Below, piece by piece: positions 1 through 7,889 of a DNA stretch of 64,000 nt (position 1 is its first letter; every line of letters begins with the position of its first letter). Below the pieces are notes generated by a model that saw only the letters and a list, made by a program, of their open reading frames with translations, ran no database searches and was not told the origin of the DNA. The stretch is from assembly GCA_937997345.1 (NCBI GenBank), contig CALKTD010000027.1:58116-122115 (forward strand). The letters run 5' to 3'. A program made the translations under genes and the position numbers. Source of the DNA: an uncultured Atopobium sp. (GTDB lineage Bacteria; Actinomycetota; Coriobacteriia; Coriobacteriales; Atopobiaceae).

Positions 1-128
1 TATGCAAGCATCTCTGGAGAAGTAAGGTCGTTGATTGCAACAATCTCGGAACCCTCGTGACCAAACATCTGCCTAAATGCAAGGCGACCAATGCGGCCAA
101 AACCGTTAATAGCAACCTTTACTGCCAT
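1..128 (-). CDS. gap: Glyceraldehyde-3-phosphate dehydrogenase, N-terminal part (cut by window edge)
   Basis: Only the first 42 codons are in the window. Reading the minus strand from the ATG at 128 gives a protein that begins with the Rossmann-fold motif NGFGRIGR (residues 8-15) followed by the VAIND strand, which is the NAD-binding start of glycolytic type I GAPDH. The enzyme oxidises glyceraldehyde-3-phosphate to 1,3-bisphosphoglycerate in the cytoplasm. An AAAGGAG ribosome binding site lies upstream of the ATG. It follows whiA by 92 bp, and a whiA-gap order is common in Actinobacteria and Firmicutes. The catalytic Cys lies outside the window. Confidence 0.93.
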   Translation of the reverse strand, partial: MAVKVAINGFGRIGRLAFRQMFGHEGSEIVAINDLTSPEMLA

Positions 129-220
129 ACGTAATGCTCCTTTCGGTGACCCAGAGCCATTCTCCGGATTCATTAACATTTAAACCGTACACCGAGTATT
201 TTACCGCACTCACCGATAAC

Positions 221-1189
221 TTATGCATCTTTTTCTAAATCCTGAACGATTTTTTCTAAACGAAGCAATCGGTGATACATGGCGGACTTGGATACGGGTG
301 GTACAAACGACTCCCCCAGCGCTGATAATGACAGCTCAGGGTTATCTTTTCGTGCAAGACAAAAATCTCTGACCGCTGGTGGCAGAGCTCTGAGTCCAAT
401 GAGTTTCTCAGCCTTTTCTATGAGCACCAACTGATCTGCCGCTGCATTTGAAGAGCGCGTTTGATTTGCCATCTCTGCATTAACAACTCGGTTGACGTTG
501 TTGCGATAATGCTTTTGCACGCGGGTAAACGCAATGGCGCGTGCCATGGTGGGTGCACCAATCTCTCGCAAAAACTTGATGATGTCGTCAGAGCTCTTAA
601 GGTAGACGGCATAAATTTCTCTGGTACGCATGAGCGCATTGGTATGGCGATTACGATGATTAAGGCGAGCCTTTATGCCAATGGATCCCATAAGTTTTAC
701 CAGCTCAGTGGCAAATCTTTCGCCCGAAACAGCAATCTCTAGGTGAAAATCTTTTAAGGGATCAGCCAAAAATCCACCCGCCATAAACGCTCCGCGCAAA
801 AAAGCTTGCTGCGCTTGCTTGGTGCGGATAATGCTTTTAGGAATGCCACTTACCAGGCCTTCTCCTGGTATATAAATACCAAGAGCGGAAAGTGCTTCTG
901 CAAGCGAATCCTGGTTAGAAATCTCAAGCAAATAGTTACGTTTTTTATGCATGATAGAGCGTCGGTACTCAACGGAAGTACCCAGATCAAACAAACGGCG
1001 AGAAGAACTAATAACCGTACGGGCAACCGTGCCTGTCTCGGTAACAATGCGAACGGCAAATTTACCAGGACCGTGCATCGATAACGTTCCGGAAACACGA
1101 ATAAGCGCAGAAAGCTGGGCTAATTCACAGTCCGTCTGAATTTCTGGCACGCTGACCAGCTCATTTTTTACCAGGGCAGTATAGGACAT
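221..1189 (-). CDS. whiA: WhiA, LAGLIDADG-like DNA-binding regulator
   Basis: A 322-residue protein matching the WhiA family in length and layout: an N-terminal half related to LAGLIDADG homing endonucleases without nuclease function (the RGAFMAGGFLADP segment is typical) and a C-terminal helix-turn-helix at about residues 285-315. In Streptomyces WhiA controls sporulation and division genes; in non-sporulating Gram-positives it influences division and chromosome segregation. The start lies 13 nt after rapZ, so the two are very probably cotranscribed. In many genomes yvcK separates rapZ from whiA; here there is no room for it. Confidence 0.95.
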   Translation of the reverse strand: MSYTALVKNELVSVPEIQTDCELAQLSALIRVSGTLSMHGPGKFAVRIVTETGTVARTVISSSRRLFDLGTSVEYRRSIMHKKRNYLLEISNQDSLAEALSALGIYIPGEGLVSGIPKSIIRTKQAQQAFLRGAFMAGGFLADPLKDFHLEIAVSGERFATELVKLMGSIGIKARLNHRNRHTNALMRTREIYAVYLKSSDDIIKFLREIGAPTMARAIAFTRVQKHYRNNVNRVVNAEMANQTRSSNAAADQLVLIEKAEKLIGLRALPPAVRDFCLARKDNPELSLSALGESFVPPVSKSAMYHRLLRLEKIVQDLEKDA

Positions 1190-1202
1190 GACAAACTAAC
1201 TT

Positions 1203-2120
1203 CTACTCAGCCTGCTGAGACTTCTTCTGAGCCGCGTCAAGATCGCGATGGAAAAGCGTTACGCGATAGCCCTGGCTGGTAAGGTGCTCTGCCGTAGCAC
1301 GTGCGATTGCAACGCTTCTATGCTGGCCGCCTGTGCAACCTACCGCAATAGAGAGCAAGCTTTTACCTTCATGTACATAGCCAGGCATTACTACATCAAG
1401 CAGCTCAAACCAAGACTTAAGGAATTTCTTAGTAGTACCGTGCTGAAGGACAAACTGAGCTACTGGCTCATCAAGACCAGTAAGTGGTCTGAGCTCTGGA
1501 TCATAGTAAGGATTAGGTAGGAATCGTACGTCAATCATAAGGTCAGCCTCAACGGGCAAACCATTTTTGAAGCCAAAGGAAAACACGCTAACATCCATAA
1601 GCTGCTGTTCAGCAAGCTCTGAAAATGCGCGACGAAGGCGGCTCTTGAGCGTATTAGTACGCATAGATGAGGTGTCCAAGACCACATCTGCCAGCGCTTT
1701 TATGTCTTGAAGCTGTGCGCGCTCCCTAGAAATTGCAGATGAGAGATTTTCTCCCTCCTGCGCTAAAGGATGACGACGGCGATTCTCGCTATAGCGACGC
1801 ATAAGTACTTCGTCTGAGGAGTCTAGATAAACAATCTTGTACGTGAGCTCGTGATCTGCAAGAGACTTCAGAGCTTCAGAGATGTCATCAAAAAGACCTT
1901 GCGAGCGCAAATCGCAGGTAACGGCCAAGTGGCGGCCAACACCTGTGTTAATGCCCACAAGGTTAGAAAGCTGCAAAATAAGAGCTGGTGGCAGGTTATC
2001 AATGCAGAAATAACCCATGTCCTCAAACACATGAAGCGCCTGCGTGCGACCCGATCCAGACATACCCGTAATAATGACAATGTCGGGAATAACTGAAGAT
2101 GTAGGATCGTTTTTCTTCAC
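1203..2120 (-). CDS. rapZ: RapZ/YvcJ nucleotide-binding protein
   Basis: A 305-residue P-loop protein of the RapZ (YvcJ) family. The Walker A is GMSGSGRT (residues 19-26), with Arg where classical P-loops have Lys, as is often seen in actinobacterial members. The C-terminal signature GCTGGQHRSVAIA is at 261-273. In E. coli RapZ is an RNase E adaptor that senses glucosamine-6-phosphate and controls GlmS through sRNAs; in Gram-positives the function is less defined. It begins 46 nt after nanE, so readthrough from the sialic acid genes, whose pathway makes amino-sugar phosphates, is likely. The link to amino-sugar sensing here is inference. Confidence 0.95.
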   Translation of the reverse strand: MKKNDPTSSVIPDIVIITGMSGSGRTQALHVFEDMGYFCIDNLPPALILQLSNLVGINTGVGRHLAVTCDLRSQGLFDDISEALKSLADHELTYKIVYLDSSDEVLMRRYSENRRRHPLAQEGENLSSAISRERAQLQDIKALADVVLDTSSMRTNTLKSRLRRAFSELAEQQLMDVSVFSFGFKNGLPVEADLMIDVRFLPNPYYDPELRPLTGLDEPVAQFVLQHGTTKKFLKSWFELLDVVMPGYVHEGKSLLSIAVGCTGGQHRSVAIARATAEHLTSQGYRVTLFHRDLDAAQKKSQQAE

Positions 2121-2166
2121 AGGCGCTCCTTAAATACGTGACGAGAAAACCTTACCGCTCCAAGCG

Positions 2167-2856
2167 TTAATCCTCAAGTGCTGCAGCAAACCAAGAGGTA
2201 ATTGAAGTTGGATGTGTAATAGCTGTACCTGAAACAACTGCCCAAGCGCCTGCATCCAGAGCATCTTTTGCGTCTTGTGGTGTGTGGACGTGGCCCTCGC
2301 AAATAATGGCAATACCTGGGAATTCAGTGGTTGCCTGCTTGAGAAGGGCAATGTCAGGGCCATCATCAAGCGTTGTATCAATAGCAGCCTTGTTGTGAGA
2401 AAGTGTGGTTGAAACAAGGTCACAACCAGCAGCAACAGAGCGACGAATATCGTCCATAGTCATGCAGTCAGCCATAATCAGGACATCAGACTCTGCACGC
2501 AGAGCTGCAACGGTCTCTTCAAAGGTTCTGCCATCTGGCCTTGGACGGTCTGTTGCATCTAAAGCAACAACGTCTGCGCCAGCATGAATACAAGCGCGCG
2601 CATGACGAAGCGTAGGAGTAATGTAGACACCCTCATGACCCTCTTTCCAGAGGCCAATAACAGGAATCTCAACCCTGCCTTTAATGGCAGAGATGTCAGA
2701 CAAACCCTGGCACCTAATAGCTGCAGCACCGCCAAGCTCACAAGCGCGAGCAATCTGAGCCATGGTCTCTGGATGCCTCATAGGCTCACCAGGATACGCC
2801 TGGACGCTAACAATGAGTTTTCCTTTAAGTGACTCAACAAGCTCTGAATGTGCCAC
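2167..2856 (-). CDS. nanE: N-acetylmannosamine-6-phosphate 2-epimerase
   Basis: A 229-residue TIM-barrel enzyme of the NanE family that converts ManNAc-6-P to GlcNAc-6-P, the last dedicated step of sialic acid breakdown. Family marks are the opening LIVSVQAYPGEPM segment (residues 14-26), IRCQG (47-51), the GLWK motif with the conserved Lys71, and a DATDRPRPDG loop at 100-109. Translation starts at GTG (2856) behind a GAGGAG ribosome binding site. It is the last nan gene of the cluster, 92 bp downstream of nanK and 46 bp upstream of rapZ. Confidence 0.95.
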   Translation of the reverse strand: MAHSELVESLKGKLIVSVQAYPGEPMRHPETMAQIARACELGGAAAIRCQGLSDISAIKGRVEIPVIGLWKEGHEGVYITPTLRHARACIHAGADVVALDATDRPRPDGRTFEETVAALRAESDVLIMADCMTMDDIRRSVAAGCDLVSTTLSHNKAAIDTTLDDGPDIALLKQATTEFPGIAIICEGHVHTPQDAKDALDAGAWAVVSGTAITHPTSITSWFAAALED

Positions 2857-2948
2857 GGTATTCTCCTCACAAGAATGTACGTACGTTAAAAGTGTGTGTC
2901 TTTGCGGTGTGCCGGATCAGCATACTTTTGATGACCAGGTACTTTTGC

Positions 2949-3938
2949 CTAAAGACGTGTCTCTAAATAGCCAGGTAGAACAAGGTTTTCTGCAGCTCCA
3001 ATAAGAGGAGCTTCTCCACCAAGCGTGCCCTTCACAATAGGCGTTGTCTGAACGGGCGGCATTGCCTGCAGCTTAAATGCGGCAGCTAGTGCCTCATGCC
3101 AGTACTTGCCGCACTCTGCAACGGAGCCAGACAGGATGATGACAGAAGGATCAAGCATGTTGCACATGCTACCTAAGACCTCACCTAGTGCGCGACCCGA
3201 GCGCTCCTCTGCAGCCTGCGCGATCTTCTCGCCAGCAAGAGCCCTGCGGTCAATCTCCGCGCCATCAAGAGCAGAACCGTCTTCAAGCGTGTCGGAGCCG
3301 CCAAGGCGGACGTACTCGCGAATAATGCCAGGACCTGCAGAAACAGGCTCAAGGTGAGAAGTTCCACCACAAGGACAGTCAACGCCTGCAGCTGCTGGAG
3401 TTGCAACGTGACCAATATGGCCAGCCTCGTCATGAGCACCCAGCATCAAGACGCCGTGGTTCACAAAGGCACCACCAATGCCGGTACCAACTGCAACGGT
3501 TAAAACGCTATCTTTGCCATGACCAGCACCGTGGCGAGCCTCGCCCAGAGCGTGAGCATGAACGTCATTAAGGACGCTGCACGGAAGGCTAAACTCGCTG
3601 GTAACTACAGAGCCAAGAGCAGTTCCGCCCCAGCCTGGCATAAGCTCGTTTGCGTAGGTGATGTCGCCCGTACGAGGGTCAACAACACCAGCAGAAGAAA
3701 TGCCCACACCAGAGACGGTAAGGCCAAGCTCTTCTGCACAAGCAAGTGCCTCTCTAATTGCCTGTAGAACGGTGGCAAGAACCTGCTTGCCACCCTCTTT
3801 TGCGTTAGTAGGAACCTTCTTTACGGACTGAACGTTTGGAGCGTCGGTGCCGTTAAGGGTGACTATGCCACAGGCGATTTTTGTACCGCCAATATCAACG
3901 GCACAAACATGTGTTGGAGAAACAAACTTAGAGTCCAT
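2949..3938 (-). CDS. nanK: ROK-family kinase, probable N-acetylmannosamine kinase
   Basis: A 329-residue ROK sugar kinase. It has the N-terminal phosphate-binding motif DIGGTK (15-20), the catalytic-Asp motif LNDVHAHALGE (Asp125) and GTGIGG at 151-156. The ROK zinc site is unusual: EAGHIGH (171-177) supplies His and CPC (188-190) supplies two Cys, but the third Cys of the usual CxCGxxGCxE is replaced (CPCGGTSHLE). Position between the lyase and nanE makes ManNAc phosphorylation the best assignment, although ROK kinases as a family also act on glucose and other hexosamines. It lies 15 bp after nanA in the same operon. Confidence 0.85.
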   Translation of the reverse strand: MDSKFVSPTHVCAVDIGGTKIACGIVTLNGTDAPNVQSVKKVPTNAKEGGKQVLATVLQAIREALACAEELGLTVSGVGISSAGVVDPRTGDITYANELMPGWGGTALGSVVTSEFSLPCSVLNDVHAHALGEARHGAGHGKDSVLTVAVGTGIGGAFVNHGVLMLGAHDEAGHIGHVATPAAAGVDCPCGGTSHLEPVSAGPGIIREYVRLGGSDTLEDGSALDGAEIDRRALAGEKIAQAAEERSGRALGEVLGSMCNMLDPSVIILSGSVAECGKYWHEALAAAFKLQAMPPVQTTPIVKGTLGGEAPLIGAAENLVLPGYLETRL

Positions 3939-3953
3939 GGTGTCCCCTTTTGT

Positions 3954-4877
3954 TTAGAGAAGGCCATTTGCAATAAGAACCTGCTTGATTGCCTCACGGT
4001 TCTGACCATCAAGTGGCTTAACAGGGCGAGGCATCTGGTCAGAATCAAAAATGCCCATGAGGTTAAGTGCACACTTGAATGCACCAACGCCAGCACCATA
4101 GCCCCGAACGCCTGTAGTGACATCAAAGATATGGGAAATCTCGTTGAGTCGGTCCTGCTCACGCTTGACCTCTGCCCAGTTACCTTCCTGAGCTGCCTTC
4201 CACATACGGACGTAGCCCTCTGGCTCAACATTAGCAAGACCAGGAACGGAACCGTCAGCGCCAGAGAGAAGAGCGCCGTCAACAACAATCTCGTGGCCAG
4301 TCAAAAGAGTTAGAGGATGACCGTTCTTCTCGTTCTCCTGAACAAGATACCTAAAGGAAACGTCATCGCCAGAAGAGTCCTTAACGCCTGCAAGAACGCC
4401 CTCTGCGCCCAAACGAGCAAGCATCTTCCAAGGAAGCTTAGTGTGAACGCAGACAGGAATATCGTACGCAAACAGAGGTGCGTCCAGCTCCTGGTGGAGG
4501 ATGCGGAAGTGCTCCTCAATATCAGCTGAGCCACCAAGTGCGTAGAAAGGAGCGGTTGCTACAAGAGCATCTGCGCCCAGTGCGAGGGCACGGCGACCGT
4601 GCTCCAGAACACGCTCGGTCTCGGTATCAATGATGCCCACAAGGACCGGAACGCGGTGGTCAACAATGCGAACAGCCTCGCGAACAATCTGATCACGACG
4701 CTCATCAGTTGCAAAGACAACCTCGCCAGAAGAGCCGAGGAAGAACAGGCCGTCTACGCCAGCCTCAATGAGACGATTAACAGAGCGCTCAAATGACACA
4801 ACATCAAGCTGATGGTCTGGGGTATCTGGGGTTACAACTGGTGGAACAACACCGCTAAATGGTACGTTACTGGACAT
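3954..4877 (-). CDS. nanA: N-acetylneuraminate lyase-type aldolase (DHDPS/NAL superfamily)
   Basis: A 307-residue TIM-barrel Schiff-base aldolase. Visible active-site elements are GSSGE (48-52; carboxylate-binding motif), Tyr138 in AYDIP and the Schiff-base Lys166 in GVKDSSGD. Sequence alone would allow dihydrodipicolinate synthase or another 2-keto-acid aldolase. The immediate nanK-nanE partners and the adjacent importer and esterases make sialic acid cleavage to ManNAc and pyruvate the likely role. It is the first gene of the nanA-nanK-nanE(-rapZ-whiA) run. Its leader holds the 5-bp inverted repeat GTTGG-AAAAT-CCAAC at 4898-4912, which could be an operator. Confidence 0.85.
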   Translation of the reverse strand: MSSNVPFSGVVPPVVTPDTPDHQLDVVSFERSVNRLIEAGVDGLFFLGSSGEVVFATDERRDQIVREAVRIVDHRVPVLVGIIDTETERVLEHGRRALALGADALVATAPFYALGGSADIEEHFRILHQELDAPLFAYDIPVCVHTKLPWKMLARLGAEGVLAGVKDSSGDDVSFRYLVQENEKNGHPLTLLTGHEIVVDGALLSGADGSVPGLANVEPEGYVRMWKAAQEGNWAEVKREQDRLNEISHIFDVTTGVRGYGAGVGAFKCALNLMGIFDSDQMPRPVKPLDGQNREAIKQVLIANGLL

Positions 4878-4994
4878 GCTTTATCCTTTCACACGTTGGA
4901 AAATCCAACTGGTTTCATACAACAATGTACTGAAGTAGCCGACCAAAGCATTGATCAAAAGCAACTTCAAAGAACCTACGTAATTATAGTCCGC

Positions 4995-5963
4995 TTAGTT
5001 ATGACAAAGCCCTGATATAACCTCGCAGAGATAGTTGATTTGCTCGTTCTCAAACTGATTGATGCGCTCGTGGCCATACTTGGGGTACACGCGCATTTCC
5101 TTCTGTCCTGGCAAGCGATTGTACAGCGCAAACGTTCCTTCAGTTGGAGCGCTCTGGTCCAGCAGAGCCGTGCCGATAAGCGCAGGTACACGCACCAGCT
5201 CGGCCGCGCACGCGCTGTCGAGAAGACCGACCGCGTCGATGGCTGCATCTGACTGCAGAGTATCTCCACACCCGACAACCGCACGCAGGGTTGTTGCGTT
5301 GTCAGCAAAGAGAGGGTTTAGAGCTATGGCAGCGCTCACTGCCTTGGGTAGAAGTGCAGCCGCAAACAATGCTTGCGAGCCGCCTAGACCTTCTCCCCAG
5401 GTGACGGTTGTGCGCTCGAGGAAGCGCGAGGCAACCGCGGTGGTTACCAGCGCGTCATCGATGAGCTGCTTGAGCGTGGAGGATGCGGCGTCATCTGGGT
5501 TGATGAGCGCGTGAGCAAGTTCCTCTGCGGCAGGCGCTCCCCTCCAAGCGTCCTTGAGCTGGGTTTCGCATGGACGAGCTTCCAGGGCCACAACGGGCAG
5601 ACCAAGTGCCGAGAAGCGCAAAAGGTGCAGCCAGCTGCGCACTCCCCGACCAAGATCAGAGAAGAGCACCACCGCGGGCAGCTTTGCCGAGGCGGACAGC
5701 TCTGCCGAAGCTAGCGGTTCTGCCACCGATGCAGCCGCTGGGAGAACGACGCGAGCGCTCAGTTGTGTCTGGTCAGTTGAGGCAAATGTGATGCGCTTAA
5801 ACGTTGCCGCCTGGGTAGCAGACGGAAGCTCAACCGCACTCTCTACCTGCACATTTTGTGCAAACGCTACAGATGTCTCCCAAAATGATTCAAAGTTTGA
5901 TGGTCTCAGCCAGGCACCGCGATAAAAGCGAGCAGCTTCGAGTCTCTGTGTTAAGCCTTTCAT
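4995..5963 (-). CDS. Diverged CE7-family acetyl esterase
   Basis: A 322-residue alpha/beta hydrolase related to the next gene upstream and to acetyl xylan esterase/cephalosporin-C deacetylase (CE7). The probable triad is intact: nucleophile Ser196 in GLGGSQAL, Asp269 in LLDQSAPT and His298 in YPKYGHE. It is much diverged: the CE7 elbow SQGGG has become SQALF, and residues 75-95 are a run of Ala/Ser/Glu of low complexity. In a nan cluster the likely job is removing O-acetyl groups from sialic acids. It overlaps the upstream esterase by 4 nt. Local GC is clearly higher than in its neighbours. Confidence 0.7.
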   Translation of the reverse strand: MKGLTQRLEAARFYRGAWLRPSNFESFWETSVAFAQNVQVESAVELPSATQAATFKRITFASTDQTQLSARVVLPAAASVAEPLASAELSASAKLPAVVLFSDLGRGVRSWLHLLRFSALGLPVVALEARPCETQLKDAWRGAPAAEELAHALINPDDAASSTLKQLIDDALVTTAVASRFLERTTVTWGEGLGGSQALFAAALLPKAVSAAIALNPLFADNATTLRAVVGCGDTLQSDAAIDAVGLLDSACAAELVRVPALIGTALLDQSAPTEGTFALYNRLPGQKEMRVYPKYGHERINQFENEQINYLCEVISGLCHN

Positions 5964-7000
5964 GCTCTCACCTCGTGCTCTGCCTGATTAGGAAATGACG
6001 AATCCAAAAACTCAAGCGCATAAGCACCATCGTCTGAGCAGAAGAAATCAATGATTTTATCGTCAAAATCGCCAATCTCTTCATGCGCATATCCGGGATA
6101 AAGAAGATGTCTCTTTGGGCAGGTCAAGGCATTGTAAGCCGCAAACTGAGCCTCTGGAGGAACTACCGGATCATCAAGTCCGGTGCCAAAAAGCACAGGA
6201 CAGATAACCAGGCGTGCAAAATTAGCTGAATCAATATAGGCAAGCTTTGTAAAGACCTCATCAACGCGAGAACCATCTGCGTCAAACCAGCGGGAATAAT
6301 AACGGATGCCCTCGTAGGCAACCTCATCAGCATTAAGCTCCCACACACACCTAAAATCAGTGAGGAAGGGATAAAGAATTGCTGCCCTATTAATCAGGTC
6401 TTGATTGAGTGCGCAGGTAGCAATACCAATACCGCCTCCCTGAGAGGCACCGTTTACAAAAACGCGATCTGTATCAATGCCTTCAAGCTGGCAAACAATT
6501 CTGCAGAGCAAGCGAATGTTCTGATACAGATGAACAAAGTAAAGGTCCTCTACAGGTCCATCTAGTCCGAGCACCAAGTGACCAGAGACAGTAGTGCTCT
6601 TGTACGAGCTTCCGTCCAAACTACGGCCACCCTGCCCAGGATTATCAAGCGCAATCAGCGAGCAGCCCAAGCCCAAAAATGAGCTCTGCTCAAACCAACT
6701 GCGAGAAGATCCTGGATAGCCATGAAACTGTAAAACAAGCGGAGTTTGTACGCCTGAGGCAGTCTGTGGACGCAAGTACTTTGCGTAGACTTCCGCGCCA
6801 TCAATACCTACAAATATAAGATCAAAAAAGTGAGCTGAAGCAGATGACGTAACCTCTGTTGAAGGCACAATCTGCCAGCTGAGAGGAGCGTTATCCGCTT
6901 CCTCCATGCGTGCCTTCCAAAATGCCTCAAAATCTGGAGGATAAGGCGTCAGAGCATGAGCTGCCTTCAATTCTGCAAGCTCAAGCGTTTCTTGGTGCAT
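5960..7000 (-). CDS. CE7-family acetyl esterase, probable sialic acid O-acetylesterase
   Basis: A 346-residue CE7 hydrolase with a complete set of motifs: GYPGSSRSW (95-103), DNPGQGGRS (119-127), nucleophile Ser186 in GASQGGG, Asp276 in GLDDPVVPP and His306 in YPGYAHEE. The reading frame is open to 7168, but that extension would run into the upstream ATPase gene. The ATG at 7000 has an AGGTGG ribosome binding site and starts where the family starts. CE7 enzymes remove acetyl groups from varied small substrates; similar axe-type genes accompany nan loci in several Firmicutes. Substrate here is inferred from context. Confidence 0.85.
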   Translation of the reverse strand: MHQETLELAELKAAHALTPYPPDFEAFWKARMEEADNAPLSWQIVPSTEVTSSASAHFFDLIFVGIDGAEVYAKYLRPQTASGVQTPLVLQFHGYPGSSRSWFEQSSFLGLGCSLIALDNPGQGGRSLDGSSYKSTTVSGHLVLGLDGPVEDLYFVHLYQNIRLLCRIVCQLEGIDTDRVFVNGASQGGGIGIATCALNQDLINRAAILYPFLTDFRCVWELNADEVAYEGIRYYSRWFDADGSRVDEVFTKLAYIDSANFARLVICPVLFGTGLDDPVVPPEAQFAAYNALTCPKRHLLYPGYAHEEIGDFDDKIIDFFCSDDGAYALEFLDSSFPNQAEHEVRA

Positions 7001-7067
7001 TGATCCACCTAACAAGCTAAAAGAGCGCAGCCTAAGCTGCGCTCTGGTCAAACAAAAACAAAAAGCG

Positions 7068-7889
7068 CTACTCACCCAGTTTAGGATGAAGCAAAGATGG
7101 TGCAGCACCCAAGAGCGTCTTAGTGTAAGGATCTGTTGGATGCTCAAAGACCTGCTTAGCAGGACCATCTTCCATAATCTGGCCGTGATTCATAACAATG
7201 ATGCGGTCAGAAACATAGCGGACAGTCTGAATATCGTGCGAAATAAAAATCATCGAGAGACCCAACTCAGACTTGAGGTCGGTGAGCAGGTTCAAAATCT
7301 GTGCGCGAACAGAAACGTCCAGTGCGGAAGTAGGCTCGTCAGCAATGATTGCCGATGGGTTCAGAGAAAGCGCACGTGCAATTGCAACACGCTGACGCTG
7401 ACCACCAGAGAGCTGACCAGGAAGGGCGCGAAGTGCGGAATGTGGCAGTCCCACCAGGCTAACCAACTCATTAATACGGGCTTCTCGCTCCTGCTCTGTT
7501 CCTACCTTGTGTACCAGCAGTGGATCCATAAGCTGGTCTTTAACAATCATACGAGGGTTAAGAGCAGTTGCTGGGTCCTGGAAGACAACAGAGACAACGC
7601 GGCCAATCTGCTTTCTAAGCTCTGGAGTACGCTTGGTAACATCCATTCCCTTGAAGTACACATGACCGGACGTTGGTGACTGAAGGCCACACATGACATT
7701 TGCGGTAGTGGACTTTCCGCAGCCAGACTCGCCAACAATACCAATGGTCTCACCAGGCATAAGCTTAAGCGAAACATTTTGTACAGCGTGAACCTTATTA
7801 GGCTTAAAGATTGAACCCGTACGCGTTTTAAACGTAACCGAAATGTCATCGAGGAAGATAATTGGCTGCTCTTCAGTTGTTGTAGCCAT
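7068..7889 (-). CDS. ABC importer ATPase of the sialic acid cluster (SatD-like, OppF/DppF family)
   Basis: A 273-residue peptide/nickel-type ABC ATPase with Walker A GESGCGKS (53-60), signature LSGGQRQRV, Walker B SAIIADEP and the C-terminal oligopeptide-transporter tail (DPYTKTLLGA). It starts with ATG directly after the fused permease-ATPase gene, behind a full AGGAGG site, so translation is probably coupled. It should form the second half of the ATPase heterodimer with the fused subunit encoded immediately upstream. Substrate is inferred from the nan genes downstream; dipeptide import cannot be excluded from sequence. Confidence 0.88.
   Translation of the reverse strand: MATTTEEQPIIFLDDISVTFKTRTGSIFKPNKVHAVQNVSLKLMPGETIGIVGESGCGKSTTANVMCGLQSPTSGHVYFKGMDVTKRTPELRKQIGRVVSVVFQDPATALNPRMIVKDQLMDPLLVHKVGTEQEREARINELVSLVGLPHSALRALPGQLSGGQRQRVAIARALSLNPSAIIADEPTSALDVSVRAQILNLLTDLKSELGLSMIFISHDIQTVRYVSDRIIVMNHGQIMEDGPAKQVFEHPTDPYTKTLLGAAPSLLHPKLGE

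Noticed and set aside
7001..7168. N-terminal extension of the second CE7 esterase
   Set aside because: It would overlap the upstream ATPase gene by about 100 nt and adds residues unlike the family; the ATG at 7000 has a proper ribosome binding site.
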